From Lutibaculum baratangense AMV1 (GTDB taxonomy: Bacteria > Pseudomonadota > Alphaproteobacteria > Rhizobiales > Tepidamorphaceae), in contig NZ_AWXZ01000026.1 in the NCBI RefSeq assembly GCF_000496075.1, positions 47,240 through 111,239 on the forward strand: a stretch of 64,000 nucleotides of DNA. Direction: 5' to 3'. Below the pieces are notes generated by a model. The model was given only the letters and a program-made list of their open reading frames with translations, was not told where the DNA came from and made no database searches. Position numbers and translations under genes: made by a program. Positions 10,939 through 24,471 of the stretch are shown here, one piece after another. The number at the start of each line of letters is the position of its first letter. Position 1 is the stretch's first letter.

Positions 10939-10965
10939 CCCGGGACGTTCTTGACTTGTCCCGGG
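10939..10965 (+). terminator. Stem-loop after clpX
   Basis: An 8-bp perfect inverted repeat (CCCGGGAC with GTCCCGGG, loop of 11) begins six bases after the clpX stop codon. There is no T run. Its loop contains CTTGAC, which could alternatively be part of a promoter for lon, though I found no matching -10. Confidence 0.4.
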
Positions 10966-11060
10966 GCGATCGCCACCTAACTGCTCAACCCACCTACGGT
11001 TTTCAGGGGAAAATCAGGCCCCGAAAAACCGCTTCGGCCGGTACCTCGTAGAAGCGACAG

Positions 11061-11086
11061 GTGGCGCTGCCCCCAGGCAGCGCCAC
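11061..11086 (+). promoter_or_regulatory. Perfect hairpin in the lon leader
   Basis: An 11-bp perfect stem (11061-11071 with 11076-11086) closed by the four-base loop CCCA, ending 43 bases before the lon start codon. No T run follows, so a simple terminator is unlikely. It may stabilise the lon mRNA leader or act as an attenuator; this is inference from structure alone. Confidence 0.45.
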
Positions 11087-11129
11087 GCGCGCCCGGACGT
11101 GCCGGCCCGCATTTGGAAAGGATGGCGCT

Positions 11130-13553
<2,424 letters not shown>

Positions 13554-13572
13554 ACACGCGAAGCCAAGAAAA

Positions 13573-13609
13573 ACGCCCGTCGGCCTAGGTCGGCGGGTGT
13601 TTTCTTTTT
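13573..13609 (+). terminator. Rho-independent terminator of lon
   Basis: A 10-bp stem with two wobble pairs (ACGCCCGTCG with CGGCGGGTGT), an 8-base loop and a following TTTCTTTTT run, 20 bases after the lon stop. Confidence 0.9.
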
Positions 13610-13679
13610 CGGCGGCAGCCGCTAAGCGTTACATTCCGGAGCCCACCCAGAGGCATGCGGCAAAGAAAGGAATAGACTG

Positions 13680-13952
13680 GTGAACAAAACGGATCTCATC
13701 GCTCAGGTGTCCACCGAGGCCAATCTGCCGAAGGCGCAGGCCACGACGGCGGTCGATGCTGTGTTCAACTCGATCTCCTCGGCGCTTCAGAAGGGTGACG
13801 AGGTCAAGCTGGCCGGATTCGGCACCTTCGCGGTCGCCGAGCGTGGCGCCTCCAAGGGGCGCAACCCGAAGACGGGCGAAGTGATCGACATTCCGGCGAC
13901 GAAGCTCCCGAAGTTCCGTGCGGGCAAGGCCCTGCGCGACGTCGTCAAGTAA
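13680..13952 (+). CDS. hupB: DNA-binding protein HU
   Basis: Small histone-like dimer that bends DNA and organises the nucleoid. The 90-residue product has the HU length and the signature GFGTFAVAERGASKGRNPKT (residues 46-65) that forms the beta-ribbon arm. The start codon is GTG at 13680, preceded by AAAGGA at a suitable distance. The lon-hupB order is common in proteobacteria. A GC-rich stem-loop lies downstream. Confidence 0.96.
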   Translation: MNKTDLIAQVSTEANLPKAQATTAVDAVFNSISSALQKGDEVKLAGFGTFAVAERGASKGRNPKTGEVIDIPATKLPKFRAGKALRDVVK

Positions 13953-13969
13953 GCAGATCCGCGGGACAG

Positions 13970-14000
13970 GGCCTGCAGCGGCTATCGCGGCGTGCAGGCC
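13970..14000 (+). terminator. Stem-loop after hupB
   Basis: Perfect 8-bp repeat GGCCTGCA with TGCAGGCC around a 15-base loop, 17 bases after the hupB stop. There is no T run, so termination is uncertain. Confidence 0.35.
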
Positions 14001-14090
14001 TCCCAGCCCCTCGCGGGACGATCGCCGGTGAGGCTGGCCGCCGCGCTTGCCAGGCGGGCACGCTAGCGGTAGTGCCTCCTGGGGCATGTG

Positions 14091-14166
14091 GGGCGGTTAG
14101 CTCAGCTGGTAGAGCGCCACGTTTACACCGTGGATGTCGGGAGTTCGATCCTCTCACCGCCCACCA
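14091..14166 (+). tRNA. tRNA-Val (anticodon UAC)
   Basis: A 76-nt tRNA with encoded CCA. Acceptor GGGCGGT pairs with ACCGCCC; the anticodon loop TTTACAC lies between CCACG and CGTGG; the T-loop is TTCGATC. First of three tRNA genes in a row. Confidence 0.97.
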
Positions 14167-14247
14167 CTTTCTCAGTTGACAGGCCGATGACGACCCCCTA
14201 ATTGGGGCGGGCCTGACACGGGGCGGCCAGCCGCTCCGTTCCCTTGC

Positions 14248-14324
14248 GGGGGTGTAGCTCAGTCGGTTAGAGCGCTGGCCTGTCACGCCAGAGGCCGCGG
14301 GTTCGAGTCCCGTCACTCCCGCCA
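14248..14324 (+). tRNA. tRNA-Asp (anticodon GUC), copy 1
   Basis: A 77-nt tRNA with encoded CCA and discriminator G. The anticodon stem-loop reads TGGCCTGTCACGCCA with anticodon GTC. Identical to the copy at 14442-14518. Confidence 0.97.
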
Positions 14325-14441
14325 CTTCCATGAGAAGCCAGCGTCGAACGCGGCCCGATCCATCCAGTCGGGCAGCTGACACGCTGTCGGCTTGGATGGC
14401 AGGGACCAGACGTTGCGGCGCTTTCGGCGCCGGCCCTTTGC

Positions 14442-14518
14442 GGGGGTGTAGCTCAGTCGGTTAGAGCGCTGGCCTGTCACGCCAGAGGCCGCGGGTTCGA
14501 GTCCCGTCACTCCCGCCA
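14442..14518 (+). tRNA. tRNA-Asp (anticodon GUC), copy 2
   Basis: Identical in sequence to the copy at 14248-14324, with similar TTGCG or TTTGCG flanks. A local duplication of the Asp gene is a common way of raising dosage. Confidence 0.97.
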
Positions 14519-14628
14519 TTTCCTATGATGCGACATCAATTCCGCCGCCGTGGATAGACCGGTCTGTTGCGGAAGGGCTCGGCCTGTCCCCTTTGGCGCC
14601 GAGCGCGATCCGGGCGTCGAGGGTCTAC

Positions 14629-15144
14629 ATGTTTGGCATCACGATCCGCGCCGCAGGGCCCGCACCACGCTTCTGGAGCCTGGTGGACGGCGTGTCGCCG
14701 CTAGAGGACGCACCGTCGATTCGCGCACTGAACTACGCGCCCCATCTGACGATGGCGCGCTACGAGGATCTGGCCCCCGAAACGCTGGTCGAAGGACTCG
14801 AGGTGTTCAAGGGCGTGCCTCCGATCACGCTGACGTTCCACCGTATCGGGCTGTTTCGGGTCGAGCCTCTGGTGCTCTGGCTCGAGCCGCGCAACGAGCC
14901 GGGCCTGGTCGATCTCCACGGACGGTTGCATGCGTTCCTCGGAGAGGATCTCAGCGATCCCCACTATCGCCCCGGCCTCTGGCGTCCGCACTGCACCATC
15001 GCCTCCTCCGTCGCGCCGGAGCATCGCACGAAGGCCGAGGCACTCGCGGGGGAACCGATCAAGCCTTTCGCGATGACCTTCGACGTGGCGGATGCCCTGG
15101 AGTGGCCACCGGTGAGGCAGATCGGGTCTCGGCACCTGTCCTGA
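14629..15144 (+). CDS. 2'-5' RNA ligase / cyclic phosphodiesterase superfamily protein
   Basis: A 171-residue member of the 2H phosphoesterase fold. The two HxT motifs of that superfamily are visible: PHLTMARY and PHCTIASS, about 85 residues apart, which would form the active site for hydrolysis of 2',3'-cyclic phosphates or related bonds. Start ATG 14629 follows GAGGG with a five-base spacer and gives a first beta strand (MFGITIRA); an in-frame ATG at 14593 would add 12 residues. It follows the tRNA group directly, which hints at but does not prove a role in RNA end processing. The substrate cannot be told from sequence. Confidence 0.75.
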   Translation: MFGITIRAAGPAPRFWSLVDGVSPLEDAPSIRALNYAPHLTMARYEDLAPETLVEGLEVFKGVPPITLTFHRIGLFRVEPLVLWLEPRNEPGLVDLHGRLHAFLGEDLSDPHYRPGLWRPHCTIASSVAPEHRTKAEALAGEPIKPFAMTFDVADALEWPPVRQIGSRHLS

Positions 15145-15446
15145 CCGCCGAGCGACCGGTCCGTCCACCCCGTGCGGCGGAGCTGATCCGGCGGCCGGCG
15201 CACTTGCCAATCCCGTCCGTTCGATAGCTCCCGGAAATTGCCGTGTTGCATCTGGTATGCCATTGAAGGGCGGGATTGGGGTGCATAAGTATCTGAAACT
15301 ACGAAGGTTCGCGGGTTCTTCACCGGGATGCTGGCGTCGCGATGTCGCTGCCGCGGTCCCGTTGCACTGCTTGCCCTCGGTTTGGCGCTGAGATAGTACG
15401 AGCCAGCACAAGCCCGCGCTCAGTGTCGGCCCCGACCTTCAACGCG
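15145..15446 (+). other. Intergenic region before nuoA; probable nuo promoter region
   Basis: 302 bases without a gene on either strand. As the nuo operon starts here, its promoter should lie in this stretch. The best candidate I see is TTGAAG (15263-15268) with CATAAG (15284-15289) at a short 15-base spacing, or ATAAGT at 16; a second weak one is TTGCCC-N17-TAGTAC nearer the gene. Neither is convincing. No terminator for the upstream gene is visible. Confidence 0.4.
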
Positions 15447-15821
15447 ATGGAACACATGCCCGAGCTTCTCGCCGACTACATTCCCGTCGCCGTCTTCATC
15501 GGCGTGTCTGCCTTCATCGGCATCGCGCTGATGGTGTCTCCCTTCGTGCTGGCCTACCAGAATCCGGATCCGGAGAAGGTGTCGGCCTACGAGTGCGGCT
15601 TTGCAGCCTTCGACGACGCGCGGATGAAGTTCGACGTTCGGTTCTACCTCGTCGCGATCCTCTTCATCATATTCGACCTCGAGGTCGCCTTCCTGTTTCC
15701 GTGGGCCGTGACCTTCGGAACCCTCGGCTGGTTCGGCTTCTGGTCGATGATGATCTTCCTGGCCGTGCTGACGGTCGGCTTCGTCTACGAGTGGCGCAAG
15801 GGAGCGCTGGAATGGGATTGA
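15447..15821 (+). CDS. nuoA: NADH-quinone oxidoreductase subunit A
   Basis: Small membrane subunit of respiratory complex I. The 124-residue product has three transmembrane segments (about 10-33, 68-88, 95-115) and the conserved motif [20 protein letters not shown] near 48-67, including the conserved Cys of the loop. Two in-frame ATG codons (15447, 15456) are possible starts; I use the first. The 3' end overlaps nuoB by 10 bases, implying translational coupling. First gene of a complete 14-gene operon. Confidence 0.95.
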   Translation: MEHMPELLADYIPVAVFIGVSAFIGIALMVSPFVLAYQNPDPEKVSAYECGFAAFDDARMKFDVRFYLVAILFIIFDLEVAFLFPWAVTFGTLGWFGFWSMMIFLAVLTVGFVYEWRKGALEWD

Positions 15822-16387
15822 TTCGCCCCAACGAACAGACCGGCATCGTCCAGCCGGGCACGGAGAGCCTTCCGAAGGGCTATCCGGCCGTCGACGACCC
15901 GTATTTCGCCGAGGTGCAGAGCGAGCTCTCCGACAAGGGCTTCATCGTCACGGCCGCCGACGACCTGATCACCTGGGCGCGCAACGGCTCGCTCATGTGG
16001 ATGACGTTCGGCCTCGCCTGCTGCGCGGTCGAGATGATGCAGATGTCGATGCCGCGCTACGACGTCGAGCGCTTCGGCTTCGCGCCCCGTGCGAGCCCGC
16101 GGCAGTCCGACGTGATCATCGTGGCGGGCACGCTGACGAACAAGATGGCGCCGGCCATCCGGAAGATCTACGACCAGATGCCGGAGCCGCGCTACGTCAT
16201 CTCGATGGGCAGCTGCGCGAATGGCGGCGGCTACTACCACTATTCCTACTCGGTGGTGCGTGGCTGCGATCGCGTGATTCCCGTCGACATCTACGTGCCG
16301 GGCTGCCCGCCCACCGCGGAGGCGCTGCTCTACGGCGTGCTGCTTCTGCAGCGCAAGATCCGCAGAACCGGCACGATCGAACGCTGA
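15812..16387 (+). CDS. nuoB: NADH-quinone oxidoreductase subunit B (N2 cluster)
   Basis: Peripheral-arm subunit carrying the terminal 4Fe-4S cluster N2 next to the quinone site. The 191-residue product has the tandem cysteines of [10 protein letters not shown] and the further ligand cysteines of [10 protein letters not shown] and VPGCPP. Start ATG 15812 lies inside the end of nuoA. It is separated from nuoC by 17 bases including a GGGGAGAGGAG ribosome-binding site. Confidence 0.97.
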   Translation: MGLIRPNEQTGIVQPGTESLPKGYPAVDDPYFAEVQSELSDKGFIVTAADDLITWARNGSLMWMTFGLACCAVEMMQMSMPRYDVERFGFAPRASPRQSDVIIVAGTLTNKMAPAIRKIYDQMPEPRYVISMGSCANGGGYYHYSYSVVRGCDRVIPVDIYVPGCPPTAEALLYGVLLLQRKIRRTGTIER

Positions 16388-16404
16388 GCCCGAGGGGAGA
16401 GGAG

Positions 16405-17004
16405 ATGGAGGAGACCCTGACGGAGCTCGGCGAGTATCTCGGCCAGTCCTTCGACGAGGACGTGCTGAGCTGGAGCGTCGTGCGAGGCGAGCTCACCCTG
16501 GAGGTGAGCGCCACCGAGATCCTCTCGGTGATGCGCTTCCTGCACGACGACCAGCGCTGCCAGTTCGTGTCGTTCATCGACCTGTGCGGTGTCGACTGGC
16601 CGGAGCGGGAGCGGCGCTTCGACGTCGTCTACCACCTGCTGAGCCCGCGCCAGAACCAGCGCATCCGCGTCAAGGTCCGCACCGACGAGGACACGCCGGT
16701 GGCGAGCATCTGCTCGATCTGGCCGGCCGCGAACTGGTTCGAGCGCGAGGCCTACGATCTCTACGGGATCCTGTTCTCGGGGCACCCGGACCTCAGGCGT
16801 ATCCTCACGGATTACGGCTTCGAGGGTCACCCGATGCGCAAGGACTTCCCGCTGACCGGCTATGTCGAGGTGCGCTACGACGAGGAGCGCAAGCGCGTCG
16901 TCTACGAGCCGGTGCGGCTGACCCAGGAATTCAGGACCTTCGACTTCCTCTCGCCCTGGGAAGGCACCGACTACGTCTTGCCCGGTGACGAGAAGGCGGG
17001 GTAA
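16405..17004 (+). CDS. nuoC: NADH-quinone oxidoreductase subunit C (30 kDa)
   Basis: Peripheral-arm subunit lying between NuoD and NuoI. The 199-residue product shows the family signature around [20 protein letters not shown] (about 113-132) and [18 protein letters not shown]. It is a separate gene, not the NuoCD fusion of enterobacteria, as usual in alphaproteobacteria. Start ATG 16405 has a strong ribosome-binding site. Confidence 0.96.
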   Translation: MEETLTELGEYLGQSFDEDVLSWSVVRGELTLEVSATEILSVMRFLHDDQRCQFVSFIDLCGVDWPERERRFDVVYHLLSPRQNQRIRVKVRTDEDTPVASICSIWPAANWFEREAYDLYGILFSGHPDLRRILTDYGFEGHPMRKDFPLTGYVEVRYDEERKRVVYEPVRLTQEFRTFDFLSPWEGTDYVLPGDEKAG

Positions 17005-17092
17005 GGCTCCACCCGGCCCACCCCAAGGTTCGAACAGCCGCGCCGCATTCTGCGGCGTGACACGCAAAGCACAGGTTGTTGGTCGTCGCCCC

Positions 17093-18283
17093 ATGGCCGA
17101 GACGGAAATTCGGAACTTCGCGATCAATTTCGGGCCGCAGCACCCGGCGGCGCACGGCGTGTTGCGCCTCGTCCTGGAGCTCGACGGCGAGGTGGTCGAG
17201 CGCGTCGACCCGCATATCGGTCTCCTGCACCGCGGCACCGAGAAGCTGATCGAGTACAAGACCTACCTGCAGGCCGTGCCGTATTTCGACCGGCTCGACT
17301 ACGTCGCGCCGATGAACCAGGAGCACGCCTACGCGCTGGCGGTCGAGAAGCTCCTCGGCATCACCGTCCCGAGGCGCGGGCAGCTCATCCGGGTGCTCTA
17401 CTCCGAGATCGGCCGCCTCCTGTCGCATCTCCTCAACGTGACGACCCAGGCGATGGATGTCGGCGCCCTGACGCCGCCGCTGTGGGGCTTCGAGGAGCGC
17501 GAGAAGCTGATGGTGTTCTACGAGCACGCCTCGGGCTCGCGCATGCATGCGGCCTATTTCCGCCCCGGCGGCGTGCACCAGGACCTGCCGCCGAAGCTGA
17601 TCGACGACATCTGGGCCTTCTGCGACCCCTTCCTCGGCACGCTCGACGACATCGACGCGCTCCTCACCGACAACCGGATTTTCAAGCAGCGCAACGCCGA
17701 TATCGGCTACGTCTCGGCCGAGGACGCGTGGGCGTGGGGCTTTTCGGGAGTCATGATACGCGGCTCGGGCGTCCCGTGGGATCTGCGCAAATCGCAGCCC
17801 TATGAGTGCTACGAGGAACTCGAGTTCGACATTCCCGTCGGGAAGCACGGCGATACCTACGACCGCTACCTCATCCGGATGGAGGAGATGCGGCAGTCCG
17901 TCCGCATCATGAAGCAGTGCCTCGAGCGCCTCCGCTCCAAGGACGGGCAGGGGCCGGTGTCGGCCGTGGACAACAAGGTGGTGCCGCCGAAGCGGGGCGA
18001 GATGAAGCGCTCGATGGAGGCGCTCATCCATCACTTCAAGCTCTACACCGAGGGCTACCACGTGCCGGAGGGCGAGGTTTATGCGGCCGTCGAGGCGCCG
18101 AAGGGCGAGTTCGGCGTCTATCTGATCTCCGACGGCTCGAACCGGCCCTATCGCTGCAAGATCAGGGCGCCCGGTTTTGCGCATCTTCAGGCCATGGACT
18201 TCATGTGCAAGGGGCACATGCTCGCCGACGTGTCGGCTGTCCTTGGTTCGCTCGATATCGTGTTCGGAGAGGTCGATCGCTGA
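17093..18283 (+). CDS. nuoD: NADH-quinone oxidoreductase subunit D (49 kDa)
   Basis: Forms the quinone-binding pocket with NuoB. The 396-residue product starts with the conserved [18 protein letters not shown] (8-25) and carries [12 protein letters not shown] near residues 41-52. Start ATG 17093 is supported by this N-terminus; it leaves 88 bases after nuoC. The stop codon overlaps the nuoE start (TGATG). Confidence 0.97.
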   Translation: MAETEIRNFAINFGPQHPAAHGVLRLVLELDGEVVERVDPHIGLLHRGTEKLIEYKTYLQAVPYFDRLDYVAPMNQEHAYALAVEKLLGITVPRRGQLIRVLYSEIGRLLSHLLNVTTQAMDVGALTPPLWGFEEREKLMVFYEHASGSRMHAAYFRPGGVHQDLPPKLIDDIWAFCDPFLGTLDDIDALLTDNRIFKQRNADIGYVSAEDAWAWGFSGVMIRGSGVPWDLRKSQPYECYEELEFDIPVGKHGDTYDRYLIRMEEMRQSVRIMKQCLERLRSKDGQGPVSAVDNKVVPPKRGEMKRSMEALIHHFKLYTEGYHVPEGEVYAAVEAPKGEFGVYLISDGSNRPYRCKIRAPGFAHLQAMDFMCKGHMLADVSAVLGSLDIVFGEVDR

Positions 18284-19410
18284 TGGCAGTCCGCCGCCTC
18301 GCGCAACAGCAGCCTGAGAGCTTCGCCTTCAGCCCCGAGAACCTCGAGTGGGCGAAGAGGCAGATCACCAAGTACCCGCCGGGACGTCAGGCGTCGGCCG
18401 TCATCCCGCTCCTGTGGCGTGCACAGGAGCAGCATGAGGGCTGGCTGCCCGAGCCGGCGATGCGCTACATCGCCGACATGCTGGAGATGCCGTATATCCG
18501 CGTCCTCGAAGTCGCGACCTTCTACACGATGTTCCAGCTCGCCCCGGTGGGCAAGAAGGCGCACGTGCAGGTCTGCGGCACGACGCCCTGCATGCTCCGC
18601 GGCGCGGGGGACCTGATCGACGCCTGCAAGAAGCGCATCGCGCCGCACCAGCACGAGCTCTCCGCAGACGGCGCCTTCTCCTGGGAAGAGGTCGAGTGCC
18701 TCGGCGCCTGCGTCAACGCGCCGATGGTGCAGGTGTTCTCGGACACCTACGAGGATCTGACCGAGGACAGCTTCAACGCGCTCCTCGACACCTTCGAGCG
18801 CGGCGGAAAGCCGAAGCCGGGGCCGCAGATCGACCGCCTGTACTCCGCACCGGAGGGGGGCTTCACGTCGCTGACGGATCCGCGCCTCGACCAGGGCAGC
18901 TCGAGCGAGCGCGAGGCGGCCGAAGGTGTCGAGACGGGCAACGGCCATCACGTGGAGCCGACGTCGGAGGAAGCGAGCGCCGAGGTGGCGGGGCATCCGG
19001 ATCCGACGGGGCTGCCGGAGGAGGCTGCCACGAGGGCACAGCCCACGGGCGAGCCGAAGCAGGAGCCGGCCACTGCCGAGGCTCCGGAGGCTTCGGCCAA
19101 GGCCACGCACGAGCATGCCGTTGCCCAGCCGGAGGACGTCGCCGAGGGAGAGGCGAAGCCCGCCGCGCTCGATTCGCCTCGCAACGGCAAGCCCGACGAT
19201 CTGAAGCGCATCTCCGGGATCGGCGCCAAGATCGAGAAGACGCTCAACGAGAACGGGATCTACCACTTCGACCAGATCGCAGGCTGGTCCGACGAGAACG
19301 TCGCATGGCTCGACAACAATCTGAAGCTGCGCGGCCGGATCGGGCGAGAGGAGTGGGTCCATCAGGCGCAGGCGCTGCAGTCGGCCGACGCCGAAGGGAA
19401 GGGTGAGTGA
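18283..19410 (+). CDS. nuoE: NADH-quinone oxidoreductase subunit E with C-terminal helix-hairpin-helix extension
   Basis: The 24 kDa-type subunit with the 2Fe-2S cluster N1a. The thioredoxin-like core covers about residues 15-185 with ligands Cys98, Cys103, Cys139 and Cys143. The protein is 375 residues, more than twice the 166 of E. coli NuoE. After the core comes a low-complexity Glu/Ala/Pro linker (about 205-303) and then a helix-hairpin-helix-like domain (306-357; [16 protein letters not shown]). This long form is known from rhizobial genomes; the role of the extra domain is not known to me. It overlaps nuoD by one base and nearly touches nuoF. Confidence 0.95.
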   Translation: MAVRRLAQQQPESFAFSPENLEWAKRQITKYPPGRQASAVIPLLWRAQEQHEGWLPEPAMRYIADMLEMPYIRVLEVATFYTMFQLAPVGKKAHVQVCGTTPCMLRGAGDLIDACKKRIAPHQHELSADGAFSWEEVECLGACVNAPMVQVFSDTYEDLTEDSFNALLDTFERGGKPKPGPQIDRLYSAPEGGFTSLTDPRLDQGSSSEREAAEGVETGNGHHVEPTSEEASAEVAGHPDPTGLPEEAATRAQPTGEPKQEPATAEAPEASAKATHEHAVAQPEDVAEGEAKPAALDSPRNGKPDDLKRISGIGAKIEKTLNENGIYHFDQIAGWSDENVAWLDNNLKLRGRIGREEWVHQAQALQSADAEGKGE

Positions 19411-19412
19411 CC

Positions 19413-20717
<1,305 letters not shown>

Positions 20718-20760
20718 GCGGCGGGACGGGCGCCGGCGAAGCGAGACGGAACGAGGAACA

Positions 20761-22851
20761 ATGGCCAAGCTGATCGTTGACGGGACGGAGGTCGAGGTCG
20801 CACCCGAGCTGACCGTCCTGCAGGCCTGCGAACTCGCGGGCGCCGAGATCCCGCGATTCTGCTTCCACGAGCGCCTGTCGGTCGCCGGCAACTGCCGCAT
20901 GTGCCTCGTCGAGGTTCAGGGCGCGCCGAAGCCGGTCGCCTCGTGCGCGATGGCAGTGCGCGACCTCAGGCCCGGCCCGAACGGCGAGCCTCCGGTCGTG
21001 CTGACGCGCTCGCCCGGCACTAAGAAGGCGCGCGAAGGGGTGATGGAGTTCCTGCTCATCAATCACCCGCTCGACTGCCCGATCTGCGACCAGGGCGGCG
21101 AGTGCGACCTGCAGGACCAGGCGATGGCCTACGGCGTCGATTCGAGCCGCTTCCACGAGAACAAGCGGGCGGTCGAGGACAAGTATGTCGGCCCGCTCGT
21201 GAAGACGATCATGACGCGCTGCATCCACTGCACGCGCTGCATCCGCTTCTGCGCGGAGGTGGCGGGCGTGCCGGAGCTCGGCGCGATCGGGCGCGGCGAG
21301 GACATGGAGATCACGACCTACCTCGAGAACGCGATGAGCTCCGAGCTGCAGGGCAACGTGATCGACCTGTGCCCGGTCGGCGCGCTGACCTCGAGGCCCT
21401 ACGCCTACCAGGCGCGGCCGTGGGAGTTGAACAAGACCGAGTCGATCGACGTCATGGACGCGCTGGGGTCGAACATCCGCGTCGACTCCCGGTCCACCGA
21501 AGTCATGCGCATCCTGCCGCGTGTCCACGAGGACGTGAACGAGGAGTGGATCTCCGACAAGACGCGCTTCGTCTGGGATGGCATCCGCACCCAGCGGCTC
21601 GACCGTCCCTACGTGCGTCGCGACGGCAAGCTGCGGCCGGCGTCCTGGCAGGAAGCCTTCGCCGCGATCGCCGAGAAGGTCGCGGCGACGGCGCCGGAGC
21701 GCATCGGTGCCATGGCCGGCGACCTCGCGGGCGCGGAGGAGATGTTCGCGCTGAAGGACCTGATGTCGCGCCTCGGCGTCGCATCGATCGACTGCCGCCA
21801 GGACGGGGCGCTTCTCGACCCCGTGCATGGCCGTGGCGGCTACATCTTCAATTCCGCGATCGCCGGCATCGACCAGGCCGACGCGATCCTGCTCGTGGGC
21901 GCGAACCCCCGCATCGAGGCTCCCGTGCTGAACGCGCGGATCCGCAAGCGGTGGCTCGCGAGCCCGCTCCGTGTGGGCATGGTGTTCGGCGAGCGGCCGG
22001 ACCTGACCTACGACTATGACTATCTCGGCGCCGGCCCCGACACTCTGGGAGAGGTGGTCGGCGGGTCGCAAGGCTTCGCCGAAATCCTGCAGAAGGCCGA
22101 GCGCCCGATGATCATCGTCGGGCAGGGCGCCCTGGGGCGTGCCGACGGCGCGGCCATCCTGTCGATGGCGGCGAAGATCGCCCAGGGCTGCGGCGCGATC
22201 GCCGAGGGCTGGAACGGCTTCAACGTCCTTCACACCGCGGCGTCGCGGGTCGCGGGTCTCGACCTCGGGCTCGTGCCGGGCGAGGGCGGCAGGAACGTCT
22301 CGGACATGCTCTCGGGCGGCCTCGACGTCATGTTCCTGCTCGGGGCCGACGAGATCGACGTGCCGGCCGGGCCTTTCGTGATCTACCAGGGCACGCACGG
22401 CGACAGGGGCGCCCACAGGGCGGACGTGATCCTGCCGGGAGCCACCTACACCGAGAAGACGGCCACCTACGTGAACACGGAGGGCCGGGCCCAGATCGCC
22501 CAGCGCGCCGTCTTCCCGCCGGGCGACGCGCGCGAGGACTGGGCGATCCTGAGGGCGCTTTCCGCCGTGCTCGGGCAGCAGCTGCCGTACGACTCTCTGA
22601 CGCAGCTTCGCGCGGCCATGTACAAGGCGCACCCGCATCTCGCCGAACTCGATACGGTCGCGCCGGCGGAGACGGATTTCCTCGGCCGCCTTGCGGCCGT
22701 GGGCGGGGAGTGCGACAAGGCCCCGTTCGCGAGCCCGATCCGCGACTTCTACTTCAGCAATCCGATCGCGCGTGCCTCGGCCGTCATGGCCGAGCTGAGT
22801 GAGCTCGCCGCGCGACGCCGTCGAGGGGAGGCGACGGGCACCCATGGGTGA
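20761..22851 (+). CDS. nuoG: NADH-quinone oxidoreductase subunit G
   Basis: The 75 kDa-type iron-sulfur subunit of the peripheral arm. The 696-residue product has the 2Fe-2S ligands Cys34, Cys45, Cys48, Cys62, the His/Cys set His102, Cys106, Cys109, Cys115 of cluster N5 and the [11 protein letters not shown] set of N4, followed by a molybdopterin-oxidoreductase-like domain without cofactor residues. It follows nuoF after 43 bases with a GAGG ribosome-binding site and overlaps nuoH by eight bases. Confidence 0.97.
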   Translation: MAKLIVDGTEVEVAPELTVLQACELAGAEIPRFCFHERLSVAGNCRMCLVEVQGAPKPVASCAMAVRDLRPGPNGEPPVVLTRSPGTKKAREGVMEFLLINHPLDCPICDQGGECDLQDQAMAYGVDSSRFHENKRAVEDKYVGPLVKTIMTRCIHCTRCIRFCAEVAGVPELGAIGRGEDMEITTYLENAMSSELQGNVIDLCPVGALTSRPYAYQARPWELNKTESIDVMDALGSNIRVDSRSTEVMRILPRVHEDVNEEWISDKTRFVWDGIRTQRLDRPYVRRDGKLRPASWQEAFAAIAEKVAATAPERIGAMAGDLAGAEEMFALKDLMSRLGVASIDCRQDGALLDPVHGRGGYIFNSAIAGIDQADAILLVGANPRIEAPVLNARIRKRWLASPLRVGMVFGERPDLTYDYDYLGAGPDTLGEVVGGSQGFAEILQKAERPMIIVGQGALGRADGAAILSMAAKIAQGCGAIAEGWNGFNVLHTAASRVAGLDLGLVPGEGGRNVSDMLSGGLDVMFLLGADEIDVPAGPFVIYQGTHGDRGAHRADVILPGATYTEKTATYVNTEGRAQIAQRAVFPPGDAREDWAILRALSAVLGQQLPYDSLTQLRAAMYKAHPHLAELDTVAPAETDFLGRLAAVGGECDKAPFASPIRDFYFSNPIARASAVMAELSELAARRRRGEATGTHG

Positions 22852-23875
22852 TTTCGCTTCTGACTTCCTTCTGCCGCTCCTGATCATGATCGGCCAGAGC
22901 CTTCTGCTCCTGGTCTCGCTCCTGGTCGTCATCGCCTATCTGCTGCTCGCCGATCGCAAGGTCTGGGCGGCGGTGCAGCTGCGGCGCGGACCGAACGTCG
23001 TGGGTCCCTTCGGGCTTCTGCAGTCCTTCGCGGACCTTCTGAAGTTCGTTCTGAAGGAGCCCGTGATCCCGGCGGGCTCGAACAAGGGCGTGTTCCTTCT
23101 CGCCCCGCTCATCACCTGCGTCCTCGCCCTGTCGGCCTGGGCCGTGGTGCCGGTGAGCGCAGGCTGGGTCATCGCCGACATCAATGTCGGCATCCTCTAC
23201 ATCTTCGCGATCTCCTCGCTCGGCGTGTACGGCGTCATCATGGGGGGGTGGGCTTCGAACTCGAAGTATCCCTTCCTCGGCGCGCTGCGATCGGCCGCGC
23301 AGATGGTGTCGTACGAGGTGTCGATCGGCTTCGTGATCGTCACGGTTCTGATGTGCGTGGGATCGCTCAACCTGACGGCGATCGTGGAGTCGCAGCGCAG
23401 CGACTGGGGCTTCCTCGGCTGGTACTGGCTGCCGCTCTTCCCGATGCTCATCATCTTCTTCGTGTCGGCGCTCGCCGAGACGAACCGGCCGCCCTTCGAC
23501 CTGCCGGAGGCCGAATCGGAGCTCGTAGCGGGCTTCATGGTGGAGTATTCCTCCACCCCCTACCTGCTCTTCATGCTCGGCGAGTACGTCTCGATCACGC
23601 TGATGTGCGCGCTGACGGTCATCCTCTTCTTCGGGGGCTGGCTGCCGATCTTCGACTTCGCGCCCTTCACGTGGATTCCCGGCATCGTCTGGTTCGTCCT
23701 GAAGGTGTGCCTCGTCTTCTTCATGTTCGCGATGGTGAAGTCCATCGTGCCCCGTTACCGCTACGACCAGCTGATGCGTCTCGGCTGGAAGGTGTTTCTC
23801 CCGATCTCCCTCGCCATGGTCGTGATCGTCGCCTTCGTGCTTCAGGTCACCGGCTGGGCGCCGGGAGCGGTGTGA
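22844..23875 (+). CDS. nuoH: NADH-quinone oxidoreductase subunit H
   Basis: Membrane subunit at the interface with the peripheral arm; lines the quinone entry channel. The 343-residue product has about eight transmembrane segments and the conserved [19 protein letters not shown] and [19 protein letters not shown] loops. Start ATG 22844 lies in the end of nuoG and follows GAGGGGAGG. Confidence 0.97.
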   Translation: MGDFASDFLLPLLIMIGQSLLLLVSLLVVIAYLLLADRKVWAAVQLRRGPNVVGPFGLLQSFADLLKFVLKEPVIPAGSNKGVFLLAPLITCVLALSAWAVVPVSAGWVIADINVGILYIFAISSLGVYGVIMGGWASNSKYPFLGALRSAAQMVSYEVSIGFVIVTVLMCVGSLNLTAIVESQRSDWGFLGWYWLPLFPMLIIFFVSALAETNRPPFDLPEAESELVAGFMVEYSSTPYLLFMLGEYVSITLMCALTVILFFGGWLPIFDFAPFTWIPGIVWFVLKVCLVFFMFAMVKSIVPRYRYDQLMRLGWKVFLPISLAMVVIVAFVLQVTGWAPGAV

Positions 23876-23883
23876 GGTCCGAT

Positions 23884-24375
23884 ATGGCTGCACTCGATCA
23901 AGCCGCGCGCTCCGTCTTCCTGAAGGAGTTCTTCTCCGGGATGGTCCTCGGCATGCGCTACTTCTTCAAGCCGAAGGCGACGATCAACTACCCGTACGAG
24001 AAGAACCCGGTGTCGCCGCGCTTCCGTGGGGAGCACGCGCTGCGTCGCTACCCGAACGGCGAGGAGCGCTGCATCGCCTGCAAGCTCTGCGAGGCGATCT
24101 GCCCCGCCCAGGCCATCACCATCGAGGCGGGGCCGCGGCGCAACGACGGGACGCGGCGCACGACCCGCTACGACATCGACATGGTGAAGTGCATCTACTG
24201 CGGCTTCTGCCAGGAGGCGTGCCCGGTGGATGCGATCGTGGAAGGCCCGAACTTCGAGTTCTCCGTGGAGACGCGCGAGGAGCTCTACTACGACAAGGAG
24301 CGGCTGCTCGCGAACGGCGACCGCTGGGAGCGCGAGATCGCGCAGAACATCGCCCTGGACGCGCCCTATCGCTGA
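23884..24375 (+). CDS. nuoI: NADH-quinone oxidoreductase subunit I
   Basis: Ferredoxin-like subunit carrying clusters N6a and N6b. The 163-residue product has the two 4Fe-4S motifs [12 protein letters not shown] and [12 protein letters not shown]. It starts eight bases after nuoH. The 96-base gap that follows is the longest inside the operon and holds no terminator. Confidence 0.97.
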   Translation: MAALDQAARSVFLKEFFSGMVLGMRYFFKPKATINYPYEKNPVSPRFRGEHALRRYPNGEERCIACKLCEAICPAQAITIEAGPRRNDGTRRTTRYDIDMVKCIYCGFCQEACPVDAIVEGPNFEFSVETREELYYDKERLLANGDRWEREIAQNIALDAPYR

Positions 24376-24471
24376 GGCGATGGACGCGTGTCCGGATCAT
24401 CACTATAGAGGCCACGCCGCGACCGGGACCCGACTCGGCCCGCGGCGTCCGGGGGGACGAAGCTTTCCAAG

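Noticed and set aside
10950..10982. CTTGAC...CCTAACT as a heat-shock (RpoH) promoter of lon
   Set aside because: The spacing between the two elements is about 20 bases, outside the usual range, and the first element lies in the loop of a stem-loop.
14171..14215. TTGACA followed by CTAATT between tRNA-Val and the first tRNA-Asp as a tRNA promoter
   Set aside because: The -10 matches only 2 of 6 and the sequence folds into a CAGGCC/GGCCTG stem; not convincing.
14248..14518. The duplicated tRNA-Asp as an integration site or remnant of a mobile element
   Set aside because: Both copies are full-length, with no integrase, no partial attachment repeat and no cargo between them; a simple tandem gene duplication.
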